Positions 27,667-37,777 of a stretch of DNA of 64,000 nucleotides are shown piece after piece (position 1 is the stretch's first letter; every line of letters starts with the position of its first letter). The position numbers and the translations under genes were made by a program. The notes under the pieces are model-generated. The model searched no databases. It was not told the origin of the DNA and saw nothing but the letters and a program-made list of their open reading frames with translations. Location: positions 1 to 64,000 of the forward strand of contig NZ_JBNHEQ010000230.1 in assembly GCF_050016015.1 (NCBI RefSeq), written 5' to 3'. The DNA is from Trichodesmium sp002260545 (lineage in GTDB: Bacteria; Cyanobacteriota; Cyanobacteriia; Cyanobacteriales; Microcoleaceae).

Positions 27667-28749
27667 TTACTCTTCTTCTAGAATTTCATCCTCATCTTCA
27701 TCCTCTTCTATTTCATCAACCTGTGCCACAGAATTAGCAGAAACCACAGCACCATCACTTAACTGTTCCCGAACTTTACCTTCAATTTTTCTGGCAAAGT
27801 CAATGTTTTCTTCCATATAGGCAATAGCTTTTTCTCGACCCTGAGCAAAATTACTTCCTTCGTAGCTATACCAAGCACCTCTACGTTTAATTACATCTGT
27901 CTCTTCAGCTAAGTCAATAATACAACCGACATTAGAAATTCCTTTACCAAAAATAATATCAAATTCAGCAACACGGAACGGAGGAGCAACCTTATTTTTA
28001 GCAACTTTTACCTTAGCATGAATACCATATTCCTCTGAAGATTTCTTCAAAGTTTGTGTACGACGAATATCAAGTCTAACCGAAGCATAAAACTTAAGAG
28101 CATTACCACCAGTAGTAGTTTCTGGATTACCATAAACAACACCTATTTTTTGCCGAAGTTGGTTGAGAAAAACTACTGTACAACCAGATTTACCAATATT
28201 ACCTGTAATTTTCCGTAGCGCTTGACTCATCAAACGAGCCTGGAGACCCATGTGAGAATCTCCCATATCTCCCTCAATTTCAGCTCTAGGTACCAATGCT
28301 GCTACCGAGTCAACAACCACAATATCAACAGCTACAGAACGAACAAGGTGATCCACAACTTCCAAAGCCATCTCCCCAGTATCAGGTTGAGAGACCAATA
28401 AATTCTCAATATCTACTCCTAATGCAGCAGCATAAGTAGGGTCTAGAGCGTGTTCCGCATCTACAAAAGCTGCTATACCTCCTGTTTTCTGAGTTTCAGC
28501 GATCGCGTGTAAAGCAAGAGTAGTTTTCCCCGAACTTTCTGGCCCATAAATTTCAATAACTCTGCCCTTGGGTAAGCCCCCTCCCAATGCTAAGTCTAAA
28601 GTCAGTGCCCCACTAGGGATTGTTTCTACCTTCATGCGGGTAGCATCTCCCAAACGGACAATTGAACCTTTACCAAAACTTTTTTCTATCGTTTTTAGGA
28701 CTGAATCTAAAGCTTTTTGTTTTTCTTTGTTATCTGTAGCTGAAGCCAT
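27667..28749 (-). CDS. recA: Recombinase RecA
   Basis: 360 residues from ATG 28749 (MASATDNKEKQKALDSVLKT). An in-frame TTG five codons earlier (28764) is a weaker option. Walker A GPESSGKTT, Walker B region VDIVVVDSVAALVPRAEIEG, and the DNA-binding loops GLQARLMSQALRKITG and GGNALKFYASVRLDIRR are intact. The C-terminal tail is very acidic (DEIEEDEDEDEILEEE), as in other RecA proteins. It forms the ATP-dependent filament for homologous recombination and SOS-type responses. Length and motifs are normal; no operon partner such as recX is nearby. Confidence 0.98.
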   Translation of the reverse strand: MASATDNKEKQKALDSVLKTIEKSFGKGSIVRLGDATRMKVETIPSGALTLDLALGGGLPKGRVIEIYGPESSGKTTLALHAIAETQKTGGIAAFVDAEHALDPTYAAALGVDIENLLVSQPDTGEMALEVVDHLVRSVAVDIVVVDSVAALVPRAEIEGDMGDSHMGLQARLMSQALRKITGNIGKSGCTVVFLNQLRQKIGVVYGNPETTTGGNALKFYASVRLDIRRTQTLKKSSEEYGIHAKVKVAKNKVAPPFRVAEFDIIFGKGISNVGCIIDLAEETDVIKRRGAWYSYEGSNFAQGREKAIAYMEENIDFARKIEGKVREQLSDGAVVSANSVAQVDEIEEDEDEDEILEEE

Positions 28750-29634
28750 TTGTTTTTTTCCCAACTTACACTCACTAGATAATGGCTACCCATAAGGGTA
28801 AATGTAGTTTTTCATACTGCATCATCGTAACATTTTTAAAATTCTATTATTAGATAATACATATAAAATATTATTAAGATTATATAACTTAGGCCAAGAG
28901 ACCTCATTTAGAGGATAAATATTGGTTCAAACAAGATAAATATAGAAGCCATTTGGAATATGAGCAAAGGTACGAGTTTTTGGCAAAGGAGCCAGGAGTT
29001 AGGAGTCAGAAGTCAGGAAGTCGAGAATAGAAAATAGGGCAAAAAGCTAGAAAAATGACCCTATATCCATATCTATCCCTCTATTTTTCAATAGAACCCA
29101 TTTGGAATCTATAGAAAAAAATAGACTTTATAGGTTCTAATTGGTAATTTATAGTAGTCCACGAAGGCAACTTGACAGGCTCAAGATGTTTGAGGTTATA
29201 AAAATTGGGTATAGTCTTTATCCCTGATAATTCTCGTGGTGTAGCACTAGATTATACGGATAATTATTTTCCATAAAAGACTTATTTGTAGCAATATTTT
29301 ATAGATTGGTAGACGATAATCTTATGCCCCGATCATTTCCAGAAGTTATTTGTGCTATCTTATACATACTAATTAAGCCAACTTAATGTATAAAGCAATA
29401 CCCAAAAGCATTAATCAGAATAATTGGGTCTAAAACCCCTAACCCCGCCTTTTAAGGTGAAATGTTTTTGGAGGGTTACTCACCCATCCCCGTGACAAAA
29501 ACAACTTCTAACTTCTGACTTTTGAGTTGGTTAACCTCTCTTAAGGAGAATATGATAGAAGTCGCCGAAGGTTTTTCAGACCATAGCTAAAGCTGACGGG
29601 TTTCCAAACAACCGATAGATATTATATGTAGAGT
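28750..29634. other. Intergenic region upstream of recA and the aminotransferase gene
   Basis: About 880 bp without a recognisable gene. It contains short dispersed repeats (AGGAGTTAGGAGTCAGAAG near 28990, AATAGGGCAAAAAG) and AT-rich DNA. Divergent promoters for the two flanking genes must lie at its two ends. Confidence 0.5.
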
Positions 29635-30765
29635 ATGCCAAAAAATATTCCTTTCGTTGACCTCAAACTCCAACATCAACCACTTAAAAGTGAATTAGAA
29701 AATTCGATTCAGGAAGTATTAGAAAGAGGAGATTTTATACTTGGTCAAGCAGTAGAAAAATTTGAGTCCTCATTCGCTACAGCTTGTGGAGTAGAAAATG
29801 CCATTGGAGTTGCTTGTGGCACAGATGCTATAGCACTTGGACTTCAAGCTTGTGGTATTGGTGCAGGAGATGAGGTAATTTTACCAGCTAATACATTTAT
29901 TGCCACTTTAATTGGGGTACTTTATGCTGGTGCTACCCCAGTGCTAGTAGACTGCCATGCTGAAACTGCGTTAATTGACTGGGAAGCTGCTCAAAAAGCT
30001 GTCACATCCAAAACCAAGGCAATATTGCCAGTACACCTTTATGGTCAAATGGTAGCTCCTAGTGAACTAAAAGACTTTGCTCAAGCTAACAACCTAATTA
30101 TATTTGAAGATGCAGCCCAGGCTCATTTAGCCGAAAGAGAAGGATATTGTGCTGGAAGTGTAGGAACTGCTGCTGCGTTTAGCTTCTATCCTAGTAAAAA
30201 CTTAGGTTGCTTTGGTAATGGAGGAATTGTTATTACCTCCGATCCAGAGGTGGCAAGTAAAATGCGAACTCTCCGCAATTATGGAGCGCCCCGTAAATAT
30301 GTCCATGAGGAAGTAGGCACAAACAGTAGACTTGATACAATACAAGCTGCTGTACTTAATGTCAAGCTTCCTTATTTAGAAGGTTGGAATAGCGATCGCA
30401 ACCAAGCGGCCCAACAGTACGATAACCTCCTCAGCCCCATGGAAGAGAAAGGTATTACTCCCATAAAGAATGTTAGTGGTAGTGGGCATATTTATCATTT
30501 ATATGTGATTCGAGTCACTGACAAATCTCCAATTAACCGGGATACCCTAAAAGAGAAATTAGGAGCCGCAGGAATTTCAGTGGGTATCCATTACCCAATA
30601 CCCTGTCATCTCCAACCAGCTTACCAAAACTTAGGTTATAAAAAAGGTGACTTTCCTAACAGTGAAACTTTGAGCGAACAGATTTTATCTTTACCTATGT
30701 ATCCTGTAATTAGTGAAGAACAAATTCATCAAGTTGCCGAGACAATTAGTCAAATTATCAATTAG
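29635..30765 (+). CDS. DegT/DnrJ/EryC1/StrS-family sugar aminotransferase
   Basis: 376 residues. IPFVDLKLQHQPLKSEL opens the family; GVACGTDAIALGLQA binds the cofactor phosphate, FEDAAQAHLAE holds the Asp (159) that contacts the pyridine ring, and FSFYPSKNLGCFGNGG carries Lys188, the Schiff-base lysine for pyridoxal phosphate. It transfers an amino group to a keto sugar nucleotide, usually making an amino-deoxy sugar for surface polysaccharide or glycan. Position just ahead of the exosortase, Wza-like and Wzc-like genes fits exopolysaccharide synthesis (inference from context). Its own gap to the exosortase is about 470 bp, so co-transcription is not assured. Confidence 0.9.
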   Translation: MPKNIPFVDLKLQHQPLKSELENSIQEVLERGDFILGQAVEKFESSFATACGVENAIGVACGTDAIALGLQACGIGAGDEVILPANTFIATLIGVLYAGATPVLVDCHAETALIDWEAAQKAVTSKTKAILPVHLYGQMVAPSELKDFAQANNLIIFEDAAQAHLAEREGYCAGSVGTAAAFSFYPSKNLGCFGNGGIVITSDPEVASKMRTLRNYGAPRKYVHEEVGTNSRLDTIQAAVLNVKLPYLEGWNSDRNQAAQQYDNLLSPMEEKGITPIKNVSGSGHIYHLYVIRVTDKSPINRDTLKEKLGAAGISVGIHYPIPCHLQPAYQNLGYKKGDFPNSETLSEQILSLPMYPVISEEQIHQVAETISQIIN

Positions 30766-31238
30766 TAACTATTGGTTTAATTGATTTTAAAGTTCAGGGT
30801 GTTTTCTGAAAAATATCATCTATACCGTTTCACGGAAGTAAAAAGTAAAAAATCAAAAAAAAATAGATACTATTGGCTTCAACTTTTAACTCACAAGTAT
30901 TGCCGGGAATTATTTTACACTCCAGGTTGTAAAACTATTTCCGACTTATGGACAGTGAAATGGTATAAAACCAATGAATTTGAGTTATTCAATTACCCTA
31001 AGTAGAGAAATAGAATATTTTTCTCATCATCTATCTTTCCAATTCAAAATTGCTGAATTTACAGCATATTTGATCTGAGTTAAGTACATAAGTTCGGGCA
31101 AGATGCCCAACCCACAAGAATTTTAAAATTAATATCTGTACTTAACTTAATTGACTTCCAATATGCTGTATATCTTTTAATTAAAGATATAGTCTAAAAT
31201 GTTAAATGTTTTAATTACAATCAATATAACTAAAAAAT
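30766..31238. other. Intergenic region before exosortase gene
   Basis: No confident gene. 30825-30865 repeats the ACCGTTTCACGGAA plus AAGTAAAAAGT sequence also found at 1095-1140. An open frame here is discussed under rejected items. Confidence 0.5.
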
Positions 31239-32132
31239 ATGCAAAGCCATCGAAAATTTCCTATTGCTATTGAGCAAAATTTACTAACAATAGCCATCGC
31301 TGCCCTAATCTTTTTGATGTATGCTCCATTAATAATCTATTGGTATAATGGATGGCTCAATAAAAGCATAAGTATAGAACATGAATATTTTAGTCATGGA
31401 ATAATAGGTTTACCTTTTGCTAGTTATATTGTTTGGAATAATCGCCATAAATGGCAAAACTTGCCAAATATTTCTCACCCCTTAGGAGCAGTATTATTAG
31501 GAATTGGAGGAGTTTGGTATATCAGTGGTATTCCAGACTTAATAAACTTATCTTTTCCGATAATATTGGCAGGAATTTGCCTTTGGTTTAAAGGAATACC
31601 AGGTTTAAAATTAATGGGTATGCCATTACTATTTATTTTGCTTGCTAGTCCTAATTATATTCCCTACTTAATTGAACCCTATGCCTTACCTCTACAGAAA
31701 TTTATTGCTGCAGTTGCCGGGTTTATTTTAACTCAGTTGAACATGGAGGTTACTGTTGAACAAATATACTTATATGTCGGGGATAGAATTGTCGAAGTTG
31801 CTCCCCATTGTGCTGGATTAAAAATGTTATTTACCAGTATCTATGTTTCTCTAATGTTACTTTATTGGACTGGAGCTATAGCAAGTCGTGCTAAGACAAC
31901 TTTTTTACTCGTTAGTACAGTATCAGTTAGTGTCACTGCAAATATTGTCAGAAACACTGTACTAACAATTTTTCATGGTACAGGTAAAGATGAAGCTTTT
32001 CATTGGTTACATGATGGATGGGGTGGAGATATGTATTCTGCCTGTATGTTGGGTTTATTAATTCTGATTATGAACTGGATAGATAATTATTTCACAAAAT
32101 CAGTAGATTCTACAAATGAATCTAATATATAG
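31239..32132 (+). CDS. Cyanoexosortase B (exosortase/archaeosortase family)
   Basis: 297 residues, about eight membrane spans. The catalytic triad of exosortases is visible: Cys191 in VAPHCAGLKML, Arg238 in NIVRNTVL and His258 in FHWLHDGWGG. The family cleaves C-terminal PEP-CTERM-type sorting tails and attaches the proteins at the cell surface, usually together with an exopolysaccharide. The next gene resembles the cyanoexosortase B-associated partner, which supports subtype B. No protein with an obvious PEP-CTERM tail is encoded in this window, so substrates must lie elsewhere. Confidence 0.88.
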   Translation: MQSHRKFPIAIEQNLLTIAIAALIFLMYAPLIIYWYNGWLNKSISIEHEYFSHGIIGLPFASYIVWNNRHKWQNLPNISHPLGAVLLGIGGVWYISGIPDLINLSFPIILAGICLWFKGIPGLKLMGMPLLFILLASPNYIPYLIEPYALPLQKFIAAVAGFILTQLNMEVTVEQIYLYVGDRIVEVAPHCAGLKMLFTSIYVSLMLLYWTGAIASRAKTTFLLVSTVSVSVTANIVRNTVLTIFHGTGKDEAFHWLHDGWGGDMYSACMLGLLILIMNWIDNYFTKSVDSTNESNI

Positions 32133-32861
32133 AAATTGTTATTAGAGTTGAGGTACAAAGTTTTAGGATTTTAGGTTGTAGGGAAAAGCCAACATGGAAA
32201 AGAAAAAACAAGTGTACATCAGTAACTTTAAAAACAGGGTAGTCCTGCTCGCGTAATGGTTTTTCACTAAGATGAGGTGATGGGGTGATAAGGATATGGG
32301 AAGAATTGTTAGGATTTGCTGTATACTCCTCGTGTTTTAGTAAAACAAGGTATTCATACATCTAAATACTTCTGGAGTTTTTCTCTATAGAATCCCTGAA
32401 GGTATCTCCAGAAAATAGGTCGGAGGGATAAGAAATTGATAAAAAATGGGTAATAATTGATTTGATGATTGGATGAGTGGGAGATATCTAATACACCCCA
32501 TTTCCCCACCTCCCCATTTCCCCACCTCCCCTTCTCCCCCTCTACTTTTAAATAGATACACTTAGGGGTTCTATACAGACTGTGAAAAAAAATCCTTGTA
32601 CCCCACTTCCTTCTAACATTACTATGCATCACCACTAGAAACAGTATATAAGTAGATGGTCGTAATTAAACATAACTATCTCTGAAGTGAGTGGAATGGA
32701 GTAGATAGAAACAATCTCAATGATTTCCAGGATTTTAAAATAGGTTCCATTTTACAACTTTTTTTGTCTACCTACTTAGACATATAATTAAGAGATAGTT
32801 CTGCAATTATTTTTGGCGATTCAGATCATCTCATAGCCAAATTAAATTATCATTACTTTTT
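32133..32861. other. Intergenic region inside the exosortase locus
   Basis: About 730 bp with no supportable gene. A CCCCATTTCCCCACCTCCCC run occurs near 32500-32530. It separates the exosortase from its partner gene, which are usually closer, so repeat expansion here is likely. Confidence 0.5.
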
Positions 32862-33581
32862 ATGGTTTACAGTTTTAAATTATTTCACAAATATCAACTT
32901 TCAAAAGTTATATTACTCGTGTTTTTCTTAATTGTTTTAGTAGTAGGTGCTGTTCCTGGTTATATAACAGGAAAATGGTCATGGGAAAACACAGCCCAAA
33001 TGAGTAATTTCAGAGACTTAAAACAAATCAGAGAAGACGGATTAACTATTTCTGATTTGATAACAATATCCCATCAAAAACTTCTAATTGCTGACCATAA
33101 ATGGTTGCTGCAAGAAGTTAAACAGAATAATCAATCTATATTTTTGTTACTTTTAACTCCGAATGGACCAAGAGACCAGCCCCAAGTAGAATGGATGGAT
33201 ATAAACGGGTTTAATCGCTGGAAAACAGATTCTCACCAGCGAGTTAAATTTACCTTGGAAATAGCAGGTAATGGGAATGGAACTACAGACTCACAAAAGC
33301 AATCTTCTAATATAGAAGCTAGATTCTTTCGAGGCTGGACAAATAAACAAACTTATGCAGTTCTGCAATGGTATGCTTGGCCTGGAGGAGGAAGTCCAGA
33401 ACCTGGTGATTGGTTTTGGAAAGATAGATCGGCTATGATATCCAAAAAGCGTGTACCTTGGGTAGCAGTCAATATTTTATTTCCTGTTGAACCTTTAGCA
33501 GATATAGATCCCTATCTCTCACAACTCATTTCTATCGGGCAAAAAATTCAAGCATCACTGATGACAGAAGCATTCAAATAA
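32862..33581 (+). CDS. Cyanoexosortase B system-associated protein
   Basis: 239 residues. One membrane anchor at about 15-36 (VILLVFFLIVLVVGAVPGYI, then TGKWSW), then a periplasmic domain with DHKWLLQEV, LLLLTPNGPRDQPQVEWMD, QTYAVLQWYAWPGGGSPEPG and DWFWKDR. It resembles the EpsI-like partner proteins that accompany exosortases, in the cyanobacterial form tied to cyanoexosortase B. The partner's biochemical role is unclear; it probably helps the sortase or links it to polysaccharide export. Next comes the Wza-like gene after 126 bp, consistent with one transcription unit. Confidence 0.8.
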   Translation: MVYSFKLFHKYQLSKVILLVFFLIVLVVGAVPGYITGKWSWENTAQMSNFRDLKQIREDGLTISDLITISHQKLLIADHKWLLQEVKQNNQSIFLLLLTPNGPRDQPQVEWMDINGFNRWKTDSHQRVKFTLEIAGNGNGTTDSQKQSSNIEARFFRGWTNKQTYAVLQWYAWPGGGSPEPGDWFWKDRSAMISKKRVPWVAVNILFPVEPLADIDPYLSQLISIGQKIQASLMTEAFK

Positions 33582-33707
33582 TATTTGAGATATCACAAAC
33601 CACAATTAGTTAAGTTACTCGAACTTCTAAGACATACTCGTTAGAATACGCAAAGAGTTACTTATCCTAAGAAGAAAATTTAATAACACAAAGCTAGTTC
33701 AAAGTTT

Positions 33708-35219
33708 ATGATTAACTACTATTCTCGAAAGTTAATTTATTTATCCTTAGCCAAATTTTACTCTAGTGCTATAATATTATCCTTAGCTGGGTTAGTTTTT
33801 CCCAAAACTGCTTATGGGCAACTCCAATTACCCAATAACTCTAAAGAAAATATTGCACAAACAAATATAAAATCTCCATCTATAGGTTCTCCACCCTTAG
33901 ATCCTAACTTCGATTCAGACCCAGATTTACGATTAAGACGTTACTTACTCGGACCGGGAGACCAACTTTCGATTCAAGTTCAAAGATTTGCTGACTTAAA
34001 TGTAGCAACAACTATAGGTCCAGAAGGTACTATTCAAATGCCTCTGATAGGAACTGTCTTATTGCAAGATTTAACGATATTAGAGGCAATAGCAAAAATC
34101 ACCTCTGAGCTAAATAAATTTATCATTAATCCAGAAGTATCCATATCTTTAGTTGTCCAACGTCCAGTCCAAGTCACAATTGCTGGAGAAATTACAAGAC
34201 CTGGTTATTATCCGGTAGGAGGAAATTATCAAATTTCAGATGCTTTATCAGCAGCAGGTGGGACAACTTTTACAGCAGACTTACGGAATATAGAAGTGCG
34301 TCGGACCTTAGCTGATGGTTCTGTAGTGAGTCAGATAGTAAATATTTTAACCCCACTACAAGAAGGTGGTTCTCCTCCTGATTTACGTTTAGAAGATGGG
34401 GATGTGGTAATTATACCTTCTCAGAAATCTATTACACCTCAAGAAAAAGACAGAGAGTTACTCACTAATTATAGTCAAGCAGGAGCTTTAGCTACTGGTA
34501 TTGTTACTGTAAATGGGGAAGTAACTCGACCTGGTTATTATCCTGCAAATCAGGTATCTTCTGCTTTATTAGCTGCTGGTGGTGCTTCCCTGACTGCCGA
34601 TCTGCGACGAATTTTAGTGCGCCGGACGTTAGGTGATGGTACCGTGATTGAAGAAACAATTGATTTATATACTCCTTTGCAAAATTCTACTGACTTGCCC
34701 AATATTCCCTTAAAGGATGGCGATGCTGTAATTGTGCCTACACTAGAACCAGGATCGGACTTTGGTTATGATCGGGAGTTAGTTGGTAAATCGACTTTGA
34801 GTCAACAACAAATTACTATTCGTATTTTCAGTAATCCTAATGATACCTTGGCTACTACTAATCTACCAAATGGTAGCAGATTAATAGATATTCTCAATGG
34901 TATAGCCGTAGAGTCAGCGGATTTAAAAGCAATTAATTTAATTCGATTTGACAAAGAAAAAAGGAAAATAATTAGGCGGGAACTGAATGGGCAAAAAGCA
35001 ATATTTGGTGATGATTCTCAAAATATTTTGCTTCAGAATGAGGATATAGTTGTTATTGATCGCACTTGGATTAATAACATTAACCATCTATTTGAAAGAT
35101 ATACACTTCCTATTAGAACTTCTCTGGAATTCGTCCTGTTTTTTCGGTCTTTACAACAAGATACCTCTAACGTTTTCTTTGGTGGTGGTAATAATAATAA
35201 TAGAAATAATAATAATTAA
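33708..35219 (+). CDS. Wza-like polysaccharide export protein with SLBB domains
   Basis: 503 residues. A hydrophobic signal (about 15-40, SSAIILSLAGLVFP, ending TAYG) is followed by the Poly_export domain (YLLGPGDQLSIQVQRFADLN, TIGPEGTIQMPLIG). Two SLBB domains come next, each with the GxITRPGYYP and L(S/A)AAGG motifs (about 155-250 and 260-350), then a third weaker one. The last residues are Asn-rich (NNNNRNNNN). It should form or gate the outer-membrane channel for exopolysaccharide. No lipobox cysteine is visible, unlike enterobacterial Wza. It lies 198 bp before the Wzc-like gene, forming the usual exporter pair. Confidence 0.9.
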   Translation: MINYYSRKLIYLSLAKFYSSAIILSLAGLVFPKTAYGQLQLPNNSKENIAQTNIKSPSIGSPPLDPNFDSDPDLRLRRYLLGPGDQLSIQVQRFADLNVATTIGPEGTIQMPLIGTVLLQDLTILEAIAKITSELNKFIINPEVSISLVVQRPVQVTIAGEITRPGYYPVGGNYQISDALSAAGGTTFTADLRNIEVRRTLADGSVVSQIVNILTPLQEGGSPPDLRLEDGDVVIIPSQKSITPQEKDRELLTNYSQAGALATGIVTVNGEVTRPGYYPANQVSSALLAAGGASLTADLRRILVRRTLGDGTVIEETIDLYTPLQNSTDLPNIPLKDGDAVIVPTLEPGSDFGYDRELVGKSTLSQQQITIRIFSNPNDTLATTNLPNGSRLIDILNGIAVESADLKAINLIRFDKEKRKIIRRELNGQKAIFGDDSQNILLQNEDIVVIDRTWINNINHLFERYTLPIRTSLEFVLFFRSLQQDTSNVFFGGGNNNNRNNNN

Positions 35220-35417
35220 TAAAAAATGAAATTGACGATATCAGTATAATAGTGCAATCCCTAATCAAGTCTATTAAAAATCAAATATGAATACCTATTT
35301 CAGGTAGAGATTTTTTCCGAAATTCTTAGACATATAATTCGGATCGAATATTAATATAGATCCAAGACCTAAAAACTCAGTTGTAAATCTATTCTATTTA
35401 TCAATAAAAACTGGATT

Positions 35418-37613
35418 ATGGCTATACCAATTGTTAAACGTTATTTAATTGCTTTAGGACTATACAAGTGGGTGGGAGTAGCAACTTTCGCAGTTGCAGT
35501 AGGTGTTTCAGGAATAGTTGCTTTGCAACCAGTTGAGGAACCAAAACATACAATTCTAGGTACATTGAGGAGTATTCGTCCTCCTGTATTATTTTCCCAG
35601 ACTGGTACTGCAATTCAAGAACAAGCTGCGGCAGTTACTCCAGATATGTTACTAAATGATGAAGTTAGACAGGCAGCAGCAGAAAAGGTATTAGTAGACG
35701 CAAGAAAGCTGAAGGGAGCAAAATTCGGCGCAAAAGAAGGTGTATACTTTCTACAGTATGAAGATACAGATGCAGAAAAAGCTGTAGAAGCAGTAGATGC
35801 ACTGATGGCAGAAATCGTGAAGCAAAGTCGAAAAATTAATGCTACTTATCAAACAACTATTATTGAAGAAGTTAAAAAACGTTTACCTGCAGCAATTGAA
35901 GACTTGAGAAACGCTCAAGAAAAACTACAGAAATTTGAAAGAGATGAAGAAGCTTTGTTGATAACAGCAAGAGCTGCTGCTTTACCTGCAGCGATCGCAG
36001 GTAACCGACAACAACAAACTCAGATTAAGTTAGAGTTAGAAGGTGTAGATGCTCAAATTAATAGTTTAGAGACACAGTTAGGGTTAACTGCAGATCAAGC
36101 TTATGTAGCACGGGCACTCGCCGCCGATCCAATTATAGCAAATCTCCGAGTGCAGTTATATGAAGTAGAGAGTCAGTTAGATAAGCTACTGTTAGATTTT
36201 CGAGAAGAGTATCCTCCTGTAGTTGAGTTGCGTAGACAAAAACAAGTTGTAGAAAAACAGCTACAACAACGTGCGGCAGAAGTTTTAGGAGGTAATGGTA
36301 TTGCAGCACCATTAAGAAAAGTAGATCAAATTCGGGTTGATGCTTCTTTAGACCCCACAAGGCAACAGTTATCAGAAACCCTCATTTCCCTGAAAGCTCA
36401 AAAGGAGCAGTTAGAAAGACAGCTACAAAGAACAATTGAAACTGAGAAGGAATTGGAAGTTGAGTATAAGACTATCCCCGATAAGCAATTAGAATTAGTG
36501 AATTTGCAAGAAGAAGTTGCTGTGAAAAAGTCTCGTCTTGATAGTATGCAAACTAAGTTAGAAGATGCTGAGGCAGCAGAGGCAGAGATAACTAGCAGTT
36601 TAGCCATTGCTCAGAAAGCTGGTGTTGCTAAGAAAGGCGAGGCAGCGGAAAAAAGTATGCCTTTAATGATGGCAGTAGGGGGACTAGCAGGTATAGTTCT
36701 TGGTGGAGGCTTAATTTTTGTCTTGGGAATGCTTTCTGGCAAGTTCTATTCTTGGGAAGAAATCAAAACAGCTTTAAAGGAAAAGGATGTGCCTTTATTG
36801 GGTTTGTTGCCTGATGTCATGCTTTTTGATCCAGATATGGAGCTAGAAGAAATGCCTTTGTTACTGGAGCGTAATTCACCTTATTTGGAATTCTATGAAA
36901 AGTTGCGGACAAATTTGCAGCGTCAGGGAAGTCAACCTCCAAAAGTTTTGCTCTTGAGTAGTGGAGCTAAAGGAGAAGGGAAAACATTTTGTGCTTATAA
37001 TTTGGCGATCGCTTCTGCACGAGCAGGTAAACGAACACTTGTCATTGAAGCAGACTTAAGGTCTCCATCAAAAGCTGAGTCTCTCAAAATTTTTCCTAAT
37101 GCACATAGCGATGCTGAACCACTTCGTTATTATGGGGATATTAATGATTGTATTCGACAAGTGCCAGAGGTAGAAAATTTGTATGTGATACCTACTCCTG
37201 GTATTGTCAAACAACCAGGAGGAATCATTGAATCAAGTGAAATGCAAAGGCTACTTTCAGACTCACGACATCGTTTTGACTTTGTTATCCTAGATGCTCC
37301 TTGTATGACTCAGAACAATGATGCTTTTATTCTAGAGCCATATACTGATGGGATGATTATTGTGACTCGACCACAATATACTATATCAGGTATGTTGACA
37401 GAAGTTATAGAACAGCTCACAAATGATGAAGAGGATGAATCTAGTAAGTCTGGCCCTCAGTTTTTAGGAGTTGTGGTCAACGGAGCCGATCTTCCTGTAG
37501 AATTTCCATTGGAACCATTGGATGATTTTGATATCTCTGAGCCACAGATCGCCGACTCACCTAGACCTAGTATAGGAGCTACAGCAGGAGTAGTAACACA
37601 GGTTCATAGTTGA
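35418..37613 (+). CDS. Wzc/GumC-type polysaccharide co-polymerase with BY-kinase-like domain
   Basis: 731 residues. Membrane span 1 at about 17-37, a long periplasmic coiled-coil part (about 140-400, rich in Glu, Gln and Leu), span 2 at about 415-440 (MAVGGLAGIVLGGGLIFVLG), then a cytoplasmic P-loop domain: LLLSSGAKGEGKTFCAYNLA (Walker A), TLVIEADLRSP (Walker A') and FDFVILDAPC (Walker B). The architecture is that of chain-length regulators fused to bacterial tyrosine kinases. The tyrosine cluster that such kinases autophosphorylate at the C-terminus is missing: the tail ends in ATAGVVTQVHS with no tyrosine. It may act as an ATPase regulator without the phosphorylation switch. Confidence 0.87.
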   Translation: MAIPIVKRYLIALGLYKWVGVATFAVAVGVSGIVALQPVEEPKHTILGTLRSIRPPVLFSQTGTAIQEQAAAVTPDMLLNDEVRQAAAEKVLVDARKLKGAKFGAKEGVYFLQYEDTDAEKAVEAVDALMAEIVKQSRKINATYQTTIIEEVKKRLPAAIEDLRNAQEKLQKFERDEEALLITARAAALPAAIAGNRQQQTQIKLELEGVDAQINSLETQLGLTADQAYVARALAADPIIANLRVQLYEVESQLDKLLLDFREEYPPVVELRRQKQVVEKQLQQRAAEVLGGNGIAAPLRKVDQIRVDASLDPTRQQLSETLISLKAQKEQLERQLQRTIETEKELEVEYKTIPDKQLELVNLQEEVAVKKSRLDSMQTKLEDAEAAEAEITSSLAIAQKAGVAKKGEAAEKSMPLMMAVGGLAGIVLGGGLIFVLGMLSGKFYSWEEIKTALKEKDVPLLGLLPDVMLFDPDMELEEMPLLLERNSPYLEFYEKLRTNLQRQGSQPPKVLLLSSGAKGEGKTFCAYNLAIASARAGKRTLVIEADLRSPSKAESLKIFPNAHSDAEPLRYYGDINDCIRQVPEVENLYVIPTPGIVKQPGGIIESSEMQRLLSDSRHRFDFVILDAPCMTQNNDAFILEPYTDGMIIVTRPQYTISGMLTEVIEQLTNDEEDESSKSGPQFLGVVVNGADLPVEFPLEPLDDFDISEPQIADSPRPSIGATAGVVTQVHS

Positions 37614-37777
37614 TAATATAGCGCTACGCACAAGTCAAAAGTCAAAAATAATCCCTGACGTTCGTTTGAGCATTTAGAACTGTCCTAACCATAATGCGTA
37701 GTGCTATAGCTTTTATAACCATAAATGTAGAGACCTTGAAATCAAAGTCTCTACTACAGCTTTCAATTATTTACCAC

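Noticed and set aside
30781..31005. Open frame of 74 codons after the aminotransferase gene
   Set aside because: TTG start, no ribosome-binding site, and its middle is a dispersed repeat (ACCGTTTCACGGAA with AAGTAAAAAG) also found at 1095-1140. The end reads slightly protein-like but there is not enough to call a gene.
32122..32635. Two minus-strand frames between exosortase and its partner
   Set aside because: They cross CCCCACCTCCCC-type repeats, lack ribosome-binding sites and look like no protein.
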